DNA of 64,000 nt, taken from Aphrocallistes beatrix (lineage: Eukaryota > Porifera > Hexactinellida > Sceptrulophora > Aphrocallistidae). Below are positions 1 through 10,122 of the stretch, one piece after another; position 1 is the stretch's first letter; every line of letters starts with the position of its first letter. The translations under genes were made by a program, and so were the position numbers. The notes under the pieces were generated by a model. That model did not search any database. It saw only the letters and a list, made by a program, of their open reading frames with translations, and was not told where the DNA came from. The stretch spans positions 11,071,524 to 11,135,523 of the forward strand of contig OY725488.1 in assembly GCA_963281255.1 (NCBI GenBank), read 5' to 3'.

Positions 1-57
1 AGAGAAATGAACGAATGCGCGAGGGAATACACAACTTTGCTTCAGGGATATCATAGA

Positions 58-530
58 CAAAATACGACGTAGATTATGATTTTGACTGAGGCCTTAACAT
101 ATTTAGAAATATATTAAAATAGATAAAGAGAAAATCGCTCAAACTCTAATTCAATTGAACTGCATCGGAAGCGGAATATCTGTCATAATTATATTGATCA
201 GTCTTAAGATAACTTTCACTAATAAACTCAACAAACTCATCCTTAGTCTCCCCAATACTTACAGTCTTGATGAATTGAAATTTAATGAAGAGGACTTTTG
301 GGGGTAGGCTTGAGTTATTTTCAGGGTTAACAGCGAATTTGAAGAGAGCTTGGAAACGGATGTGTCAGGAAATAATATCCTAAGTGAAATAGTGAGAAAA
401 GTGAAGGGTCAGTAGGAATATGTGAGGTATAAAACCTCAGCATTCAAAGAAAATATTTGGACAACCAAAATTAGATGACAACAGAAGAATTCATAGAGAA
501 ATTGGACAAAATATTGATTCAATTGACATA
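58..530 (+). pseudogene. Broken fragment of AIG1-like pseudo-G domain
   Basis: The stretch is closely similar at the DNA level to about 4400-4790, the second G-like domain of the gene at 3627. Recognisable words include LNCIGSGIS, ILISLK and DVSGNN. Stop codons interrupt it (for example after EDFWG and after KVKGQ), and no P-loop domain precedes it. The last 50 bases, encoding TTEEF.EKLDK, match the gene at 6147 better than the one at 3627. It is therefore a degraded partial copy of this small family. It may continue beyond the left edge, although similarity seems to begin near 58. Confidence 0.75.
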
Positions 531-743
531 CACTTGTATGTATCCGGTGCCAAGTAAGAATTCCTACTTACAAAGGCACCGAACCCAGGGGAGGTGGGGG
601 AGCTTGAGTCCCAACTAAATTCGAAAATGGGCAATAAACGCAGTACAAAATTTAGGACTGATCTCCTTAAGTCCCCAACTTGTCCCTAGATTTCGAAAGT
701 TCGGTACCCATGGCTGCATGGCACAATAAAGTTTAATGAATTA

Positions 744-1258
744 CAAGCGCGCTTCGCTTCCTTACGCTGCGCGGCTTAAGGACACAAAGTGTCCGCAGAG
801 TCGATCCGAAAATATAATGTTCTAGATCTACACTCCTAAAAACCCCATCACCCGTTGGAAGCTAGTCTCTAGCATAATTTTCAAAATTTGCCAAATGGTG
901 TGTCAAAATATAAAGTTGTGAAAATATATACACCTTTTTTATTGCTATATACTATAATATAATTGAGACATCTATAAAAGTTATTGCTTTGAAGTATTAA
1001 TAACAATGGCAGCTTACAATAGTGTCGTACAATGATTATATTGTTATAGTGAAGCCGTACAGTATTGTATAGAAATGGTGTGAAAAATTGTTTCCCATTT
1101 TTTTGGGGAGGTGTGAAAATTTCGCTTAGATCTTCGAGCTCAATCGTAGATTCATCATTTGACATCTACATGTAAATTTTCGTATCTCTACGACTTGCCA
1201 ATTCTTCAAACAATTCGGAAAAACAAACAAACAAATCCTAGCGTTTTAATATATAAGA
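744..1258 (-). mobile_element. Helitron-like non-autonomous element, copy 1
   Basis: Read on the minus strand, the element starts TCTTATATATTAAAACG at 1258 and ends in a GC-rich terminal hairpin followed by CTTG at 744, between host A and host T. A 5'-TC start, a 3' hairpin and insertion between A and T are Helitron hallmarks. The last four bases are CTTG rather than the canonical CTRR, so the assignment is tentative. A second GC-rich palindrome, of the form GCGGACAC..GTGTCCGC, lies just inside the hairpin. No transposase or helicase is encoded. Related copies lie at 34273, 48892, 49661, 50426 and, with a different body, at 42572 and 54681. Confidence 0.6.
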
Positions 1259-1774
1259 TTTACTTCAATGAATTAGCACTTATGCATACAAGTAGATTCA
1301 CATTATTAGGAGATTTCTACAGATAGAATGACAAATTACTGAATATGCATCTCTGCTTACAAAATATGAACCTATATAGGCTAATTGGATATGGTGTATC
1401 TATATATAGATTTATCCTAGTAGAGATTTTGAATAGTGAAATAGGCATTCTAGTAATTACCAGTTGAGTATTTTTAAATGGTGATCAGAAGGTAATTTTT
1501 TTCTGAAATTATATGATATCGATGCATTAAGTAATGTTTTTAATAACATTGCTGATTTGTTAATCTTATCAACATTCCAAGACTTAAAATTATATGTAGA
1601 TTCACTCCAAGACGCAAAAGTTTGTATTTTGCAATATTTAGTTTTTATATTGTTCTTTATAATTAGATTTTTGCTCGCATATCTGAATATTTTGACGAAT
1701 TATCTGAAAATTCAGAGCACTAGATATATTTTGTATCTATATGTACCGTAGTACTATCAAGCTGGGTACTGTCA

Positions 1775-2000
1775 GGCTATAATTGGTCGGGAAACTAACT
1801 TTGGTCGCCAAAGTTGACCTAGAGGACTTGTTTTGGTCGCCAAAATTGATCCGGTCAAACCTGGTCCCCTCTAGCTAAATTTGGTTCCTCTGAACCAACT
1901 TCGCCAGCCAAATTTGATCCGGGTAACCAGTTTAGCTGCCAAAATTAGTCCGTTGGACCAGTTTTAGTGACTAATTTGGTCCAAGGGACCATTTTAAGTG
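1775..2000. repeat. Degenerate tandem repeat, TTTGGTCGCCAAA units
   Basis: Units of roughly 35-45 bases with a core like TTTGGTCGCCAAAATTGATCC recur about six times with many substitutions. The core is itself palindromic (TTTGG..CCAAA). Similar GGACC/GGTCC-containing units appear at 2470-2530, 2870-2960, 3340-3445 and 9405-9660, so this is a dispersed, decayed minisatellite-like family. Confidence 0.6.
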
Positions 2001-2644
2001 AGGTTTTTGTCGAAAGATGCCCTTATGGCAAGGACGGCCGCACCATGCAAGTCCAATATATATCTATCTCCGTATGCTCTCTCCTGCGGAATTTAATATT
2101 TTGATTTTACTCAATTTCGCATCTTGAGGATTTTTTAAGCTTACTATATTCATATTTTAACTCTGATAATTAAGCACTTTGAAAGCAATACAATGATTTT
2201 TTATAAGTTATTAATATGACTATATAGTATGCATATTTTCACACTTTTTAAGATAATCTATATTTTTTAAATATGATGTCTCTCAACAGCTAATATAGGG
2301 TATTTTAATGTGTACAATCCATTTTTCGAACTTAGAACTTAAGAATGTGAATAGTTTCCATACATTGAATATTCATATCTCACGTGCCAAGTCACTTAAT
2401 GGAGCTGCCCTATCAGTCTCCCGACAGACATTTTTTATTTCTAACATGCATACATGCCAACTTGATACTGAAAATCTTTAATTCTGCAAAGGACCAATTT
2501 TCCATGGAATGTTGGACCGGAAGACCATTTCTTTCAGGGAAAATTTGTTTACAATATATGTATAAAGGAAAATAATTCCAAAATAGATTAGGTTGAGTAA
2601 CTACAGGCGCACGCAAGGAGACTCCGCGACCACGCAGTGTCCGC

Positions 2645-2835
2645 CAGAGTTGCACGCGGGGCGAATATAATAGTTTGCGGGCTCCGCGGGCCGGAAATCT
2701 AAGCAGGACTCCCCGCGATGGCAACCGAGATGATGTTTTTGATCGTCACGAGGTACCAATTAAGGAACACTTAAGTAAATGGAACTTTGTCAGTTTCCAC
2801 TTATTTGTGTTTGCAGAAACTTACTCTAAAATCGG
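2645..2835 (-). mobile_element. Truncated hAT-type MITE (family of 15191)
   Basis: It begins CAGAGTTGCACGCGGG, the same terminal sequence as the complete element at 15191-15534, and is collinear with the reverse complement of that element through GGTACCAATTAAGGAA and CCACTTATTTGTGTTTGCAG. The far terminus is missing. Confidence 0.65.
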
Positions 2836-3626
2836 ACTCCTCGGATCAAAGATTCTATGGAAATTTGGTCTCTCTAACCAAAGTTCCATGGAAAATTGGT
2901 CCTCTAGACGAGTATTCCAGTGACGCCACAAAAAATAACTCCACTAATTTTAGTCAGGGAGACCAGTTTTGACTGCTAAATTTGTCATTTGTGTCGTATT
3001 TTATCGATTAATTAAGTTGGTGGAGTAAATAGTTATTAGATCAATAAAATATTAGTAAATATAGGATCCATACAATGTCATAACCTGTCATAATTAGTCA
3101 AATGTGCTCTAGTCTTAGTAAATAACCGGGTAAATTTGAATGTATCCGAATGATGGAATCAAATTTAATGTTTTGGTGAACTATTTTCACGCTGGGAAGC
3201 AGTGAGTTAAACATCACAAAAATTTCTGTTTAAAATATATCCACACAATGAATTACTGTAAGCATACTGTGATATGACCGAAGTCTATTCTACACACTAC
3301 CGATTTCAAAAGTTGCTCCAGGTTGTCTGTCAAACCTGTCAACTTTCCAAAAGTAGTCCCGTTGGTTCGGTATAAACCAGACCGCTTCTAAAACCAATAT
3401 TCCAATATTCCATGGAAAATTGGTCCATTACAGGACCAATATTTTCGCGACAGGACCATAGAAATGTCTATAAAAAACAACTCTGCTGACCAAATAGATA
3501 TTTTGCTTCAATGAAACTTATATTGCGATCAACCTATATCTTGAATTTGAACTCAATTCAGAATGACTAAGGATAAACAATTGCTGTATCTATTCCCAAA
3601 TAGATTTATAGTTAAAATTGATACAA

Positions 3627-5210
3627 ATGGGCGGTTCACCGAGTAAGCCCCCCGAACCGAAAGATTTCGATAGAAGTTTCATTTTATTTGGAAAGGCAAA
3701 CAGCGGTAAAAGCACTCTAGCAAACCTACTCCTAAAGAGTGGAAACTTTGAAACTCACAAACGCAGTGGGGCATCTGGTCTTACAAAAGATGTACAGTCA
3801 GCTGATGCTCTGATAGATCCAAAAATAATCTACGGTGAAGAGTGTATGTTAACAGAAGAATTGAAGATCCAATTGCTTGATCAACCTGGATGCAATGATG
3901 GCGATTTTAATGAAAGTGATTACTGCAAATTCATGATTAAGTGTATCGATAAGTCCAAAGGGGAAATGTGTGCGAATTTTCTCATTCTCATAAACCTAGA
4001 TTCCGAATATTTGTCTCCAGAAGAGTCCATCACGATCATGAACCTTGCTGAAATCCTTGCCAACAGCAATTATAGCTTCTTTCCAAGCGCAGTCATTGTA
4101 TTTACACATGCGGACAAAATTGATGCTAATTTGAATGAAAACCATCTAGAACAAAAGCTAGAAATGTTGATGGGGCAGGAGGAGTTTGAGAACATTAGGG
4201 AGCTAATAAGATTGGTAGAAGGGGGGTATATGTTCATTAACGGTACGGATGCTACAGACGAAAACAGAAATCAAATTCTTAAAAAGCTTTTCAAATTTAC
4301 TAGACCAAATTTGAATGTATATCTCAACGGTAATAATGGGTTCAAAGGAGAAACATTGAAAACATTATTGGGAGCAGATGTAGGCAAAGACTGTTTCAGG
4401 AATACTCTAGAAAAATACGACGTGGATTACCATTTTAACTCAGACCTTAACATATTTAGAAAATATGATAAACTAGATGTTGGAGAGAAAATCGACCAAA
4501 CTCTGATTAAATTGAACTGCATCGGAAGCGGAATATCTGTCATAATTATATTGATCAGTCTTAAGGTAACTTTCACTAATGAACTCAACAAACTCATTCT
4601 TAGTCTCCCAAATACGTACAGTCTTGATGAATTGAAATTTAATGAAGAGGACTTTTGGAGGTATGCTTGCATTCTTTTTAAGGTTGATAGTGAATTTGAA
4701 GAGAGCATGCAAGCGGATGTTTCGGGAAATAATCTACTGCGTGAAATGGCGGAAAAAGTGAAGGGGAGGTATGTTTCTGTGAGCGATAAAACCTCAAAAG
4801 AAGAATGTTCCGAAAAAATCTTACATTTAGTAAAGAGGGTAAAATCAGACACTCAGGGAAAGACATACATTGATGGCACTGTGCTAGCAGAAATGAGGAG
4901 TATAATGAAGGAATCAATTAAACAGGCACAATCAAGTAAAAAAATTCAAATGGACGATGGTGTCCGAAATCTGGATATAATTCGTGATGGCATTCCAGTT
5001 TTCAAACTAAAAACAGGTCCCGGAATAATAATAAAAGCGAATAACTTCTTCTGGAGCAGAAAGGTTTTAACTCCTCAAATCGGGTATTTCATTTTGAAAA
5101 ACATCAACCCACCTAAAGCAATGGAATTCAAAGAAAAATATTCCAAACAACCTCACGTGACAACAGAAGAATTTGCCGAATTTTGTCTGAAGGCAATGAA
5201 GGAATTGTGA
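3627..5210 (+). CDS. AIG1/GIMAP-type GTPase with second pseudo-G domain
   Basis: Single-exon protein of 527 residues. The N-terminal G domain shows a P-loop GKANSGKST (about residues 21-29), a switch-region SGLTKD, G3 DQPGCNDGD (D-x-P-G), G4-like FTHADK and G5-like NGTDA, in the order and spacing of AIG1/GIMAP (IAN) GTPases, which bind GTP on membranes and act in immune-cell survival or pathogen compartments. From about residue 235 a second related module follows (NGNNGFKGETLKTLL, ACILFKVDS, GRYVSVSD) that repeats the fold but lacks the P-loop lysine-serine signature. A basic C-terminal region of about 110 residues is not recognised. The start is the ATG at 3627, giving MGGSPS, which fits an N-myristoylation signal (Gly2, Ser6). 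The 6147 gene and the 58-530 fragment are relatives. Family assignment is firm; cellular role is inference. Confidence 0.88.
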   Translation: MGGSPSKPPEPKDFDRSFILFGKANSGKSTLANLLLKSGNFETHKRSGASGLTKDVQSADALIDPKIIYGEECMLTEELKIQLLDQPGCNDGDFNESDYCKFMIKCIDKSKGEMCANFLILINLDSEYLSPEESITIMNLAEILANSNYSFFPSAVIVFTHADKIDANLNENHLEQKLEMLMGQEEFENIRELIRLVEGGYMFINGTDATDENRNQILKKLFKFTRPNLNVYLNGNNGFKGETLKTLLGADVGKDCFRNTLEKYDVDYHFNSDLNIFRKYDKLDVGEKIDQTLIKLNCIGSGISVIIILISLKVTFTNELNKLILSLPNTYSLDELKFNEEDFWRYACILFKVDSEFEESMQADVSGNNLLREMAEKVKGRYVSVSDKTSKEECSEKILHLVKRVKSDTQGKTYIDGTVLAEMRSIMKESIKQAQSSKKIQMDDGVRNLDIIRDGIPVFKLKTGPGIIIKANNFFWSRKVLTPQIGYFILKNINPPKAMEFKEKYSKQPHVTTEEFAEFCLKAMKEL

Positions 5211-5893
5211 ATTACTAACTCTCACATCTGATTTCATAACTTCTAAACATTCCTTTCATTCATTATTTAAGACTACAATCCTTAATTTTGATTTTTAGGC
5301 CATATTGTAAACTTTGATCCAAATAGGTCCCCTAGTTCCCCTTATCTTTTAGCGGCTTGTATTTAGAATCATAATCCTTGCTACTTTATTCTTTTAGTTT
5401 ATTGAATCATGTTATCTTACTTCTCTAAGTTCTGAATTAATTAGATATCAGTTAGTTGATTAATCACTTACTTGTATTACGACACTTAAGTGACAAATCT
5501 TAGGAAAGGAATAGTCTTATCCATATATACTAAAAGTAAATTACTTCGAATTAAGAAATATGCTTAATCGGGTAGAAACAGTGGTATTTTGGGAGGAAAG
5601 TGCTCCTCTTAATTAAGGGGGTGGTTCTTTCAATTGCATTTCTCAATGATCTACTTTGAGATTATTCTCTTAATTTTACTCAACCGCAATAAAAAGCATA
5701 TTACTAAAATCAGTATTAAATTCTTGTCTTATTTAAGTAGAGAATTCCTACTTAAATCAAATAAAGTTCTTAATTTAAATTATAACATCAAAATTGGAAC
5801 GCTCCTCTCCCCTTCTTTTTATGCAAAACACTGCTGAGTAGAATATCGCTGCTTTTTGTATCCAAATACAGTGGGGTTCACTCATTAGTTTTA
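5211..5893. other. Intergenic; dispersed repeat at 5580-5780
   Basis: No gene is seen. The stretch around 5590-5780 (GTGCTCCTCTTAATT, then TTGAGATTATTCTCTTAATTT, then ACTCAACC) recurs in diverged form at about 51850-51960, downstream of an unrelated gene. It is therefore a dispersed repeat rather than a conserved 3' UTR. Confidence 0.45.
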
Positions 5894-6096
5894 CAGTGGA
5901 ATTCACTTAATTCACTTTGCCTATGTAGCAATTCGAAGCAACCAATTTTCAAGAAGTAAGTTGCTCAACTCTCCTGTTAGCAACCAAAAGACTTGTGTAG
6001 ATTTTTGCATCAGTATATTCTTTTATTAGTAACTTCGCTTATTAGCAACCTTTTTTGTATGCAAATCCCGGGTTTGCTAATAAATGAATTCTACTA
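5894..6096. mobile_element. Pogo-like MITE
   Basis: Imperfect inverted termini, left CAGTGGAATTCACTTAATTC and right GCTAATAAATGAATTCTACTA, are bounded by TA on both sides. The termini match the better-preserved element at 46984-47554. A CAG start, a CGCTTA-like motif and a TA duplication recall pogo/Tigger-type termini. There is no coding capacity. Confidence 0.6.
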
Positions 6097-6146
6097 TAAA
6101 ATCTTTATTTAATCACAATCTCTGAGTCTCCAAATTAGTTATTCTC

Positions 6147-6941
6147 ATGTGGCAGAATCAGGATTCTACTCAAAGGTTCCTCATCCCAATACACGGAAAT
6201 AACGGATTCAAGTCTAATCAACTCTTGGATCAGTTGGGAATAAACACAAAAAGACCCAGTCTTGAGTCAGGAAATGGCATAAAGGAATTACTCCCATTCT
6301 CAGACCTAAACCTGTTCAAAATGTACTCACCAGTTCAGCCATGCACTGAGATGACAATCGAACAATCAGAGCAAAGCGCATATCCGAGTATATCTGCTAT
6401 TTTAGTACTCGTCAGTCTAACAGAAATATTCAGTGCAAGCATGTCTAAGTTGATATCGCAATTGCCCAACAATGAATTCTACCATGGATTCAATGAAGGA
6501 AACGATAAGAAATGGTGGAAACATGTGATAGTAGTATTTTCGGTTGAAGATAATGAAGGTGGAGATGATATTGTTAGGAAATCGATCGAGGGAAACAGTG
6601 GGATTCGAGAAATAGTTCAAAAAGCTGAAAATAGATACATAAGTGTATCTAACAGTACCACAACTGAAAAATTTACGGAGAAATTGGACAAACTATTGTT
6701 TCAATTGAATCAGTGGAAATTAGATATAGAAATCGATTCGACAGAGTCACCTTCGTCAACACCTTTACCAGAAAAACTCCTCCGCTTATTTGCCATGTTG
6801 TTTGTAGTAACTGCAGCTTTATTGATCTCCATAATATTGCTCTTTTCCCTTTTGCCATTTACACTTTGTATTCTACCATGGATCCTCGCTATACTAATGA
6901 TATCAATTATCATACGAAAACATCGAGTCAAGCCATGCTGA
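6147..6941 (+). CDS. Membrane-anchored AIG1-like pseudo-G domain protein
   Basis: 264 residues from an ATG at 6147. Residues about 10-185 align with the second half of the 3627 product: HGNNGFKSNQLLDQLG replaces the P-loop, then FSDLNLFKMYS, SAILVLVSL, VIVVFSVED and ENRYISVSN. No GKS/T is present, so nucleotide binding is doubtful. The C-terminus has two strongly hydrophobic stretches (about 206-230 and 232-252, LFAMLFVVTAALLISIILLF and the following segment) and ends in a basic tail (IIRKHRVKPC), predicting tail anchoring in an internal membrane, as several GIMAPs have. It lies 0.9 kb downstream of the full GTPase on the same strand. It could be a complete gene or the 3' exon of a longer one, since ATGTGGCAG|A could serve as an acceptor. 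Confidence 0.75.
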   Translation: MWQNQDSTQRFLIPIHGNNGFKSNQLLDQLGINTKRPSLESGNGIKELLPFSDLNLFKMYSPVQPCTEMTIEQSEQSAYPSISAILVLVSLTEIFSASMSKLISQLPNNEFYHGFNEGNDKKWWKHVIVVFSVEDNEGGDDIVRKSIEGNSGIREIVQKAENRYISVSNSTTTEKFTEKLDKLLFQLNQWKLDIEIDSTESPSSTPLPEKLLRLFAMLFVVTAALLISIILLFSLLPFTLCILPWILAILMISIIIRKHRVKPC

Positions 6942-7317
6942 GTGACAGTTTAAGTACAGTTACTGAATCCTAAAGTTGAGGAAAATAGACTCTCCGCTTT
7001 ACCATCATACGTATGTAGTTTGCTGTTTATTTATACATTATCCAGTGTTACCTGTATTTAAAGCTTGAAAATATGTGTTCTATGCTGAGTAAAAATTCCT
7101 ACTTAGCACAACAAAATGGGAATAATATATTTTGAAATATTCCTGGCATAGTGTTTGCGCAAGGCAATAATTCCCTATGGTCTAAGATTATAGATTACAA
7201 TATTACTTTGGTGTATATAATGTTATGGAAATAGCTTACCGTATTTAATCAAACAAGTAAAATAAATGGAGAAAATATATGTAAATATAAGCACATTAGA
7301 AAACGAAAAATACTATG
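6942..7317. other. Convergent intergenic gap
   Basis: This AT-rich spacer separates the plus-strand AIG1-like gene from the minus-strand membrane-protein gene; both genes end into it. A short inverted motif AAAATTCCTACTTAG near 7090 resembles ones at 548 and 5745. Nothing else can be supported. Confidence 0.4.
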
Positions 7318-8433
7318 CTAGGTTATGAGAAGTGGGTCAGTAAGGCTTGGAGTGAATCTAGTACGAACTCTTCCGAATCGATACTTCAATGCATTCCAAA
7401 GTATCTCACCAAAAAATGCAGCAGTAGCGAATAGGTACTGAGAAGAAATCACGATAGATGCAATTGCAACCAAAATTGTAGAAATCCCTGAGACAATCTC
7501 ACTACTGATGTATATAGTATCGATCTGTTGCTTATAGCTCAGTAATGGCTCGTAGTAGGAAGTCCCATAAAGATGATGGAATAGACAAGGACCATAATAA
7601 ATTACTGTCATAATGATGAAGGACGAAATGTGAAGAAATCCATTCAAAAGAATGCTTAAAAAACCTATTCCCATCAAACTCATAATGGAAGCAAAATGGT
7701 AGCAACTTTTGATCGATCTTCTGACTATCTGACTGCTCCTACCTCTAACTTTAAATTCTACAGACCTCCACTTCAGTGTTTTATAAAAGGTTCGGGCCTG
7801 TTTTGCCCACAAACATAAATATATAGCTCTGATTACAAGGTCAAATAACCTTTGAAGGATAAACAACTGAGGAACAGATCCTGTGACAAACAAAGCAATG
7901 CAAAGCAAAAATGTAATTACAAGCATGCGTCTTATAAATGAAAATGTTTTTGCATTTATATCATGGTATTTGTCATTTAAATATCTCATGAGACATATTA
8001 ATAGTGCAAGAGTAAATATAAAAGAAGCATTCCCTAGATCAGTGAAAACTGTTGTGATTGGATTAGCAATAGCCTGTAAATCAGAGTTGTGAATGGTCAC
8101 TATTGTGCAATTATTAATTTGGTTGTGATCTAATGAAAAAAACAAAAAACTAATCTCATACATTCCAAATGAAGTTATTTCGATTATATTTATCATTATT
8201 AAAAATAAGTACTTAACAATTTCAACTTTGTAATGGAGTGCTCGCTCTGAAGAATTACCGAATATATCAGTTCTAGATTCTTCCATGGACTCACGATATA
8301 ATCGAACAAAGTATAGAATCCTCTTTACGAAGTAGATATCCCACAGCAATGATAACCCAATCATTATACATACACAAAGGAAAAACAAGTAGCCTATGTT
8401 ATTTTCGATATTTTGAAAATATTTGTCGGACAT
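7318..8433 (-). CDS. Orphan multi-pass membrane protein, clade I, copy 1
   Basis: 371 residues, single exon, from ATG at 8433. Hydrophobic spans lie at about 13-33, 71-97, 128-150, 167-188, 193-213, 247-290 (one or two spans) and 317-347. The basic segments VKRILYFVRLYRES, FYKTLKWRSVEFKVRGRSS and the tail KYRFGRVRTRFTP lie between or after spans and, by the positive-inside rule, are cytosolic. That puts the short N-terminus and the loop bearing the sequon NNCT outside, a receptor-like layout. Clade I markers are LWDIYFVKR, GNSSERALHYKVE, KSCYHFA and CLFHHLYGTSYYEPLL. No GPCR, gustatory-receptor or transporter motif was recognised. It is the leftmost copy of the array. Function unknown. Confidence 0.85.
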   Translation of the reverse strand: MSDKYFQNIENNIGYLFFLCVCIMIGLSLLWDIYFVKRILYFVRLYRESMEESRTDIFGNSSERALHYKVEIVKYLFLIMINIIEITSFGMYEISFLFFSLDHNQINNCTIVTIHNSDLQAIANPITTVFTDLGNASFIFTLALLICLMRYLNDKYHDINAKTFSFIRRMLVITFLLCIALFVTGSVPQLFILQRLFDLVIRAIYLCLWAKQARTFYKTLKWRSVEFKVRGRSSQIVRRSIKSCYHFASIMSLMGIGFLSILLNGFLHISSFIIMTVIYYGPCLFHHLYGTSYYEPLLSYKQQIDTIYISSEIVSGISTILVAIASIVISSQYLFATAAFFGEILWNALKYRFGRVRTRFTPSLTDPLLIT

Positions 8434-8474
8434 CGTTATTAATCTTGCTCTTTGCAGGATTGATGTGCTTCATG

Positions 8475-8482
8475 TTTTTATA
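8475..8482 (-). promoter_or_regulatory. TATA box of the 7318-8433 gene
   Basis: CTATAAAAAC on the minus strand, about 40-50 bases before the ATG. The same CTATAAAAAC word is found at the same place in the two neighbouring clade I copies (near 12120 and 14468). Confidence 0.55.
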
Positions 8483-8737
8483 GTTGTCTATAATTGCATG
8501 TATTCCACATATTATAGAGGGAAATATTTTCATATTATTATGATTGATTGCATTAAATCAGGGATATTCACATAGGATAAATCTGTATCATTCCCATCAG
8601 CAATAAGATTGATTTTTCCCTGATACATTATATCCTATTCCATAATAGTGCATGATTAATGAATAATCCAAATGAACTTTACCCTACAGTGAAGTAGTTT
8701 CACCTTTACTTTTAGATATGATGTGCTATCATAGATA

Positions 8738-8890
8738 TAGCCTACTCTACAAAGTCTATCACAGAATGAGGATATGTACCAGGAATTCGGTCTAAATTCA
8801 TTGAATTCTTACATGGTGAATCTAAAATCATTAACCATGTAGAATAAAACTTAGGATTGTATTACCATTTTATAAATACATGGCCCTGTA
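8738..8890. repeat. Relic of foldback-element arm
   Basis: CCTACTCTACAAAGTC.., then TTAACCATGTAGAATAAA, then GTATTACCATTTTATAAA matches the outer arm of the foldback element at 36830 in order and spacing, with many substitutions. Weaker relics lie near 14718-14805 and 60640-60720. Confidence 0.55.
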
Positions 8891-9404
8891 AGGTTAAACT
8901 GACGATGATATTCTGAACTGTTCTAGGTACACTTTAGGACATTAAGATAAATAACTTTAGTTCTGAATGCTGCAAACAGTTAATTCAAAAAATTGGAATT
9001 TTTCAAAATAATGTTCCTGTGTTTTTATAGAAAATCATTTATTCGATTGTAGGTATATCTGGGAAATCCTATACTTTGGCTTTCAAATCAGATTTTAGTG
9101 GCTGCTTTTGGTTGCAAATGAAAACTTTTAGAGTTATCCGACAAACGATTTAACACTTCCGTTCTTACAAGTGTATTTGCAAGATAATTCAATGTTTCAA
9201 AGTAATCTTTAAGTTTTTGAATTTGATTAAACTTTTTGGATCTTTCTTGCCCTCTTCTGGAGCATAGCACCAGTTGCTAATTACAAGTAAAGCTATATGC
9301 TGCTCTTGTTTGAATACCGAATACATTTCATAAAATGGGTGAAAACTGTCCTACCAACCAAGTTCCAAATGCTGCATGTTTAACTATCTAATTTTCTGAT
9401 ACAT

Positions 9405-9660
9405 TGCGACCTCAATTGGAGAAATTGGGCTAACTTTTCCTGAAAGAAATGGTCCCCGAATCAAGAAAAAATTAGTCTATTTGAACAGTTTTTCCTGAAA
9501 GAAATATTCTTCCGAATCAATTTTCCTGAAGAAATGGTCCCTAGACTAATTTTGCAAGAAAAAGCTGGTCCCATGGACCAGTATTCATGAGAAAATTAGT
9601 CTCCGGACCAGTTTTTCCAGAAAGAAATGTCCCCCCCCCGACCGTCTTTTGGCGGATCAA
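9405..9660. repeat. Degenerate tandem repeat, TTTTCCTGAAAGAAATGGTCC units
   Basis: Five or six imperfect units of about 40 bases alternate TTTCCTGAAAGAAATGGTCC with GGACCAGTTTTTCC, giving GGTCC/GGACC half-palindromes at regular steps. It is related in composition to the arrays at 1775 and 2870-3445. Confidence 0.55.
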
Positions 9661-9989
9661 AATTTTCGTGACAGTTCTACACCAAAACATTGATTTTAGA
9701 ATTTCAAATTGTACATCATTACTTTATAAAAAGCAACTAAGAATCGAATTTGATTGAACTGTAAAATCGAGTTACAAAAGCTTCTTAATGAAATGTACAT
9801 TCACAACAGTGGACATATGCAAGGATGTCAATCCTGGGGAGACAATGGGGGAGATCGCTTCCCTATATATGAAGCAGGGATTGCGAAGGTATACTAATTT
9901 CCTCTCACCAGCTTGTTATATACTTTACTGTATCGACACAACTAAATATATTGCGTGGCTATTGATAACGATCGGTTGGTAATAATAAG

Positions 9990-10122
9990 GGCATGCCTAA
10001 TTTAAGGGACGGGACGGGTCAAGATGTCTAATTCACGGGACGGGACAGCACCCAGTCCCGGAAATTAGGTACCTAGATTTTCCGGGATGGTCCCGCCCCG
10101 TCCCGGAAATTAGGCATGTCTG
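9990..10122. mobile_element. GC-rich palindromic MITE (GGCATGCCTAATTT family)
   Basis: It starts GGCATGCCTAATTT and ends with the near-complement AAATTAGGCATGTC; the interior is made of CGGGACGGG blocks. It is flanked on both sides by ATAATAAG, a perfect 8-base target duplication typical of hAT-type insertion. Other copies lie at 16695, 20481 and 48274. Confidence 0.65.

Larger units (their letters stand above)
1259..3626. other. Gene-free repeat-rich stretch
   Basis: No supportable gene was found. The region holds degenerate GGTCC/GGACC-rich repeat material (1775-2000 and scattered to 3445) and a truncated hAT-type MITE (2645-2835). The short open frames here do not resemble any family. Confidence 0.6.

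Noticed and set aside
4427-4852. 141-residue antisense frame in the AIG1-like gene
   Set aside because: Shadow of the plus-strand coding sequence with no similarity of its own.
9088-9270. 60-residue minus-strand frame as a small gene or exon
   Set aside because: No family resemblance, no clear splice signals and no promoter; the length is expected by chance.
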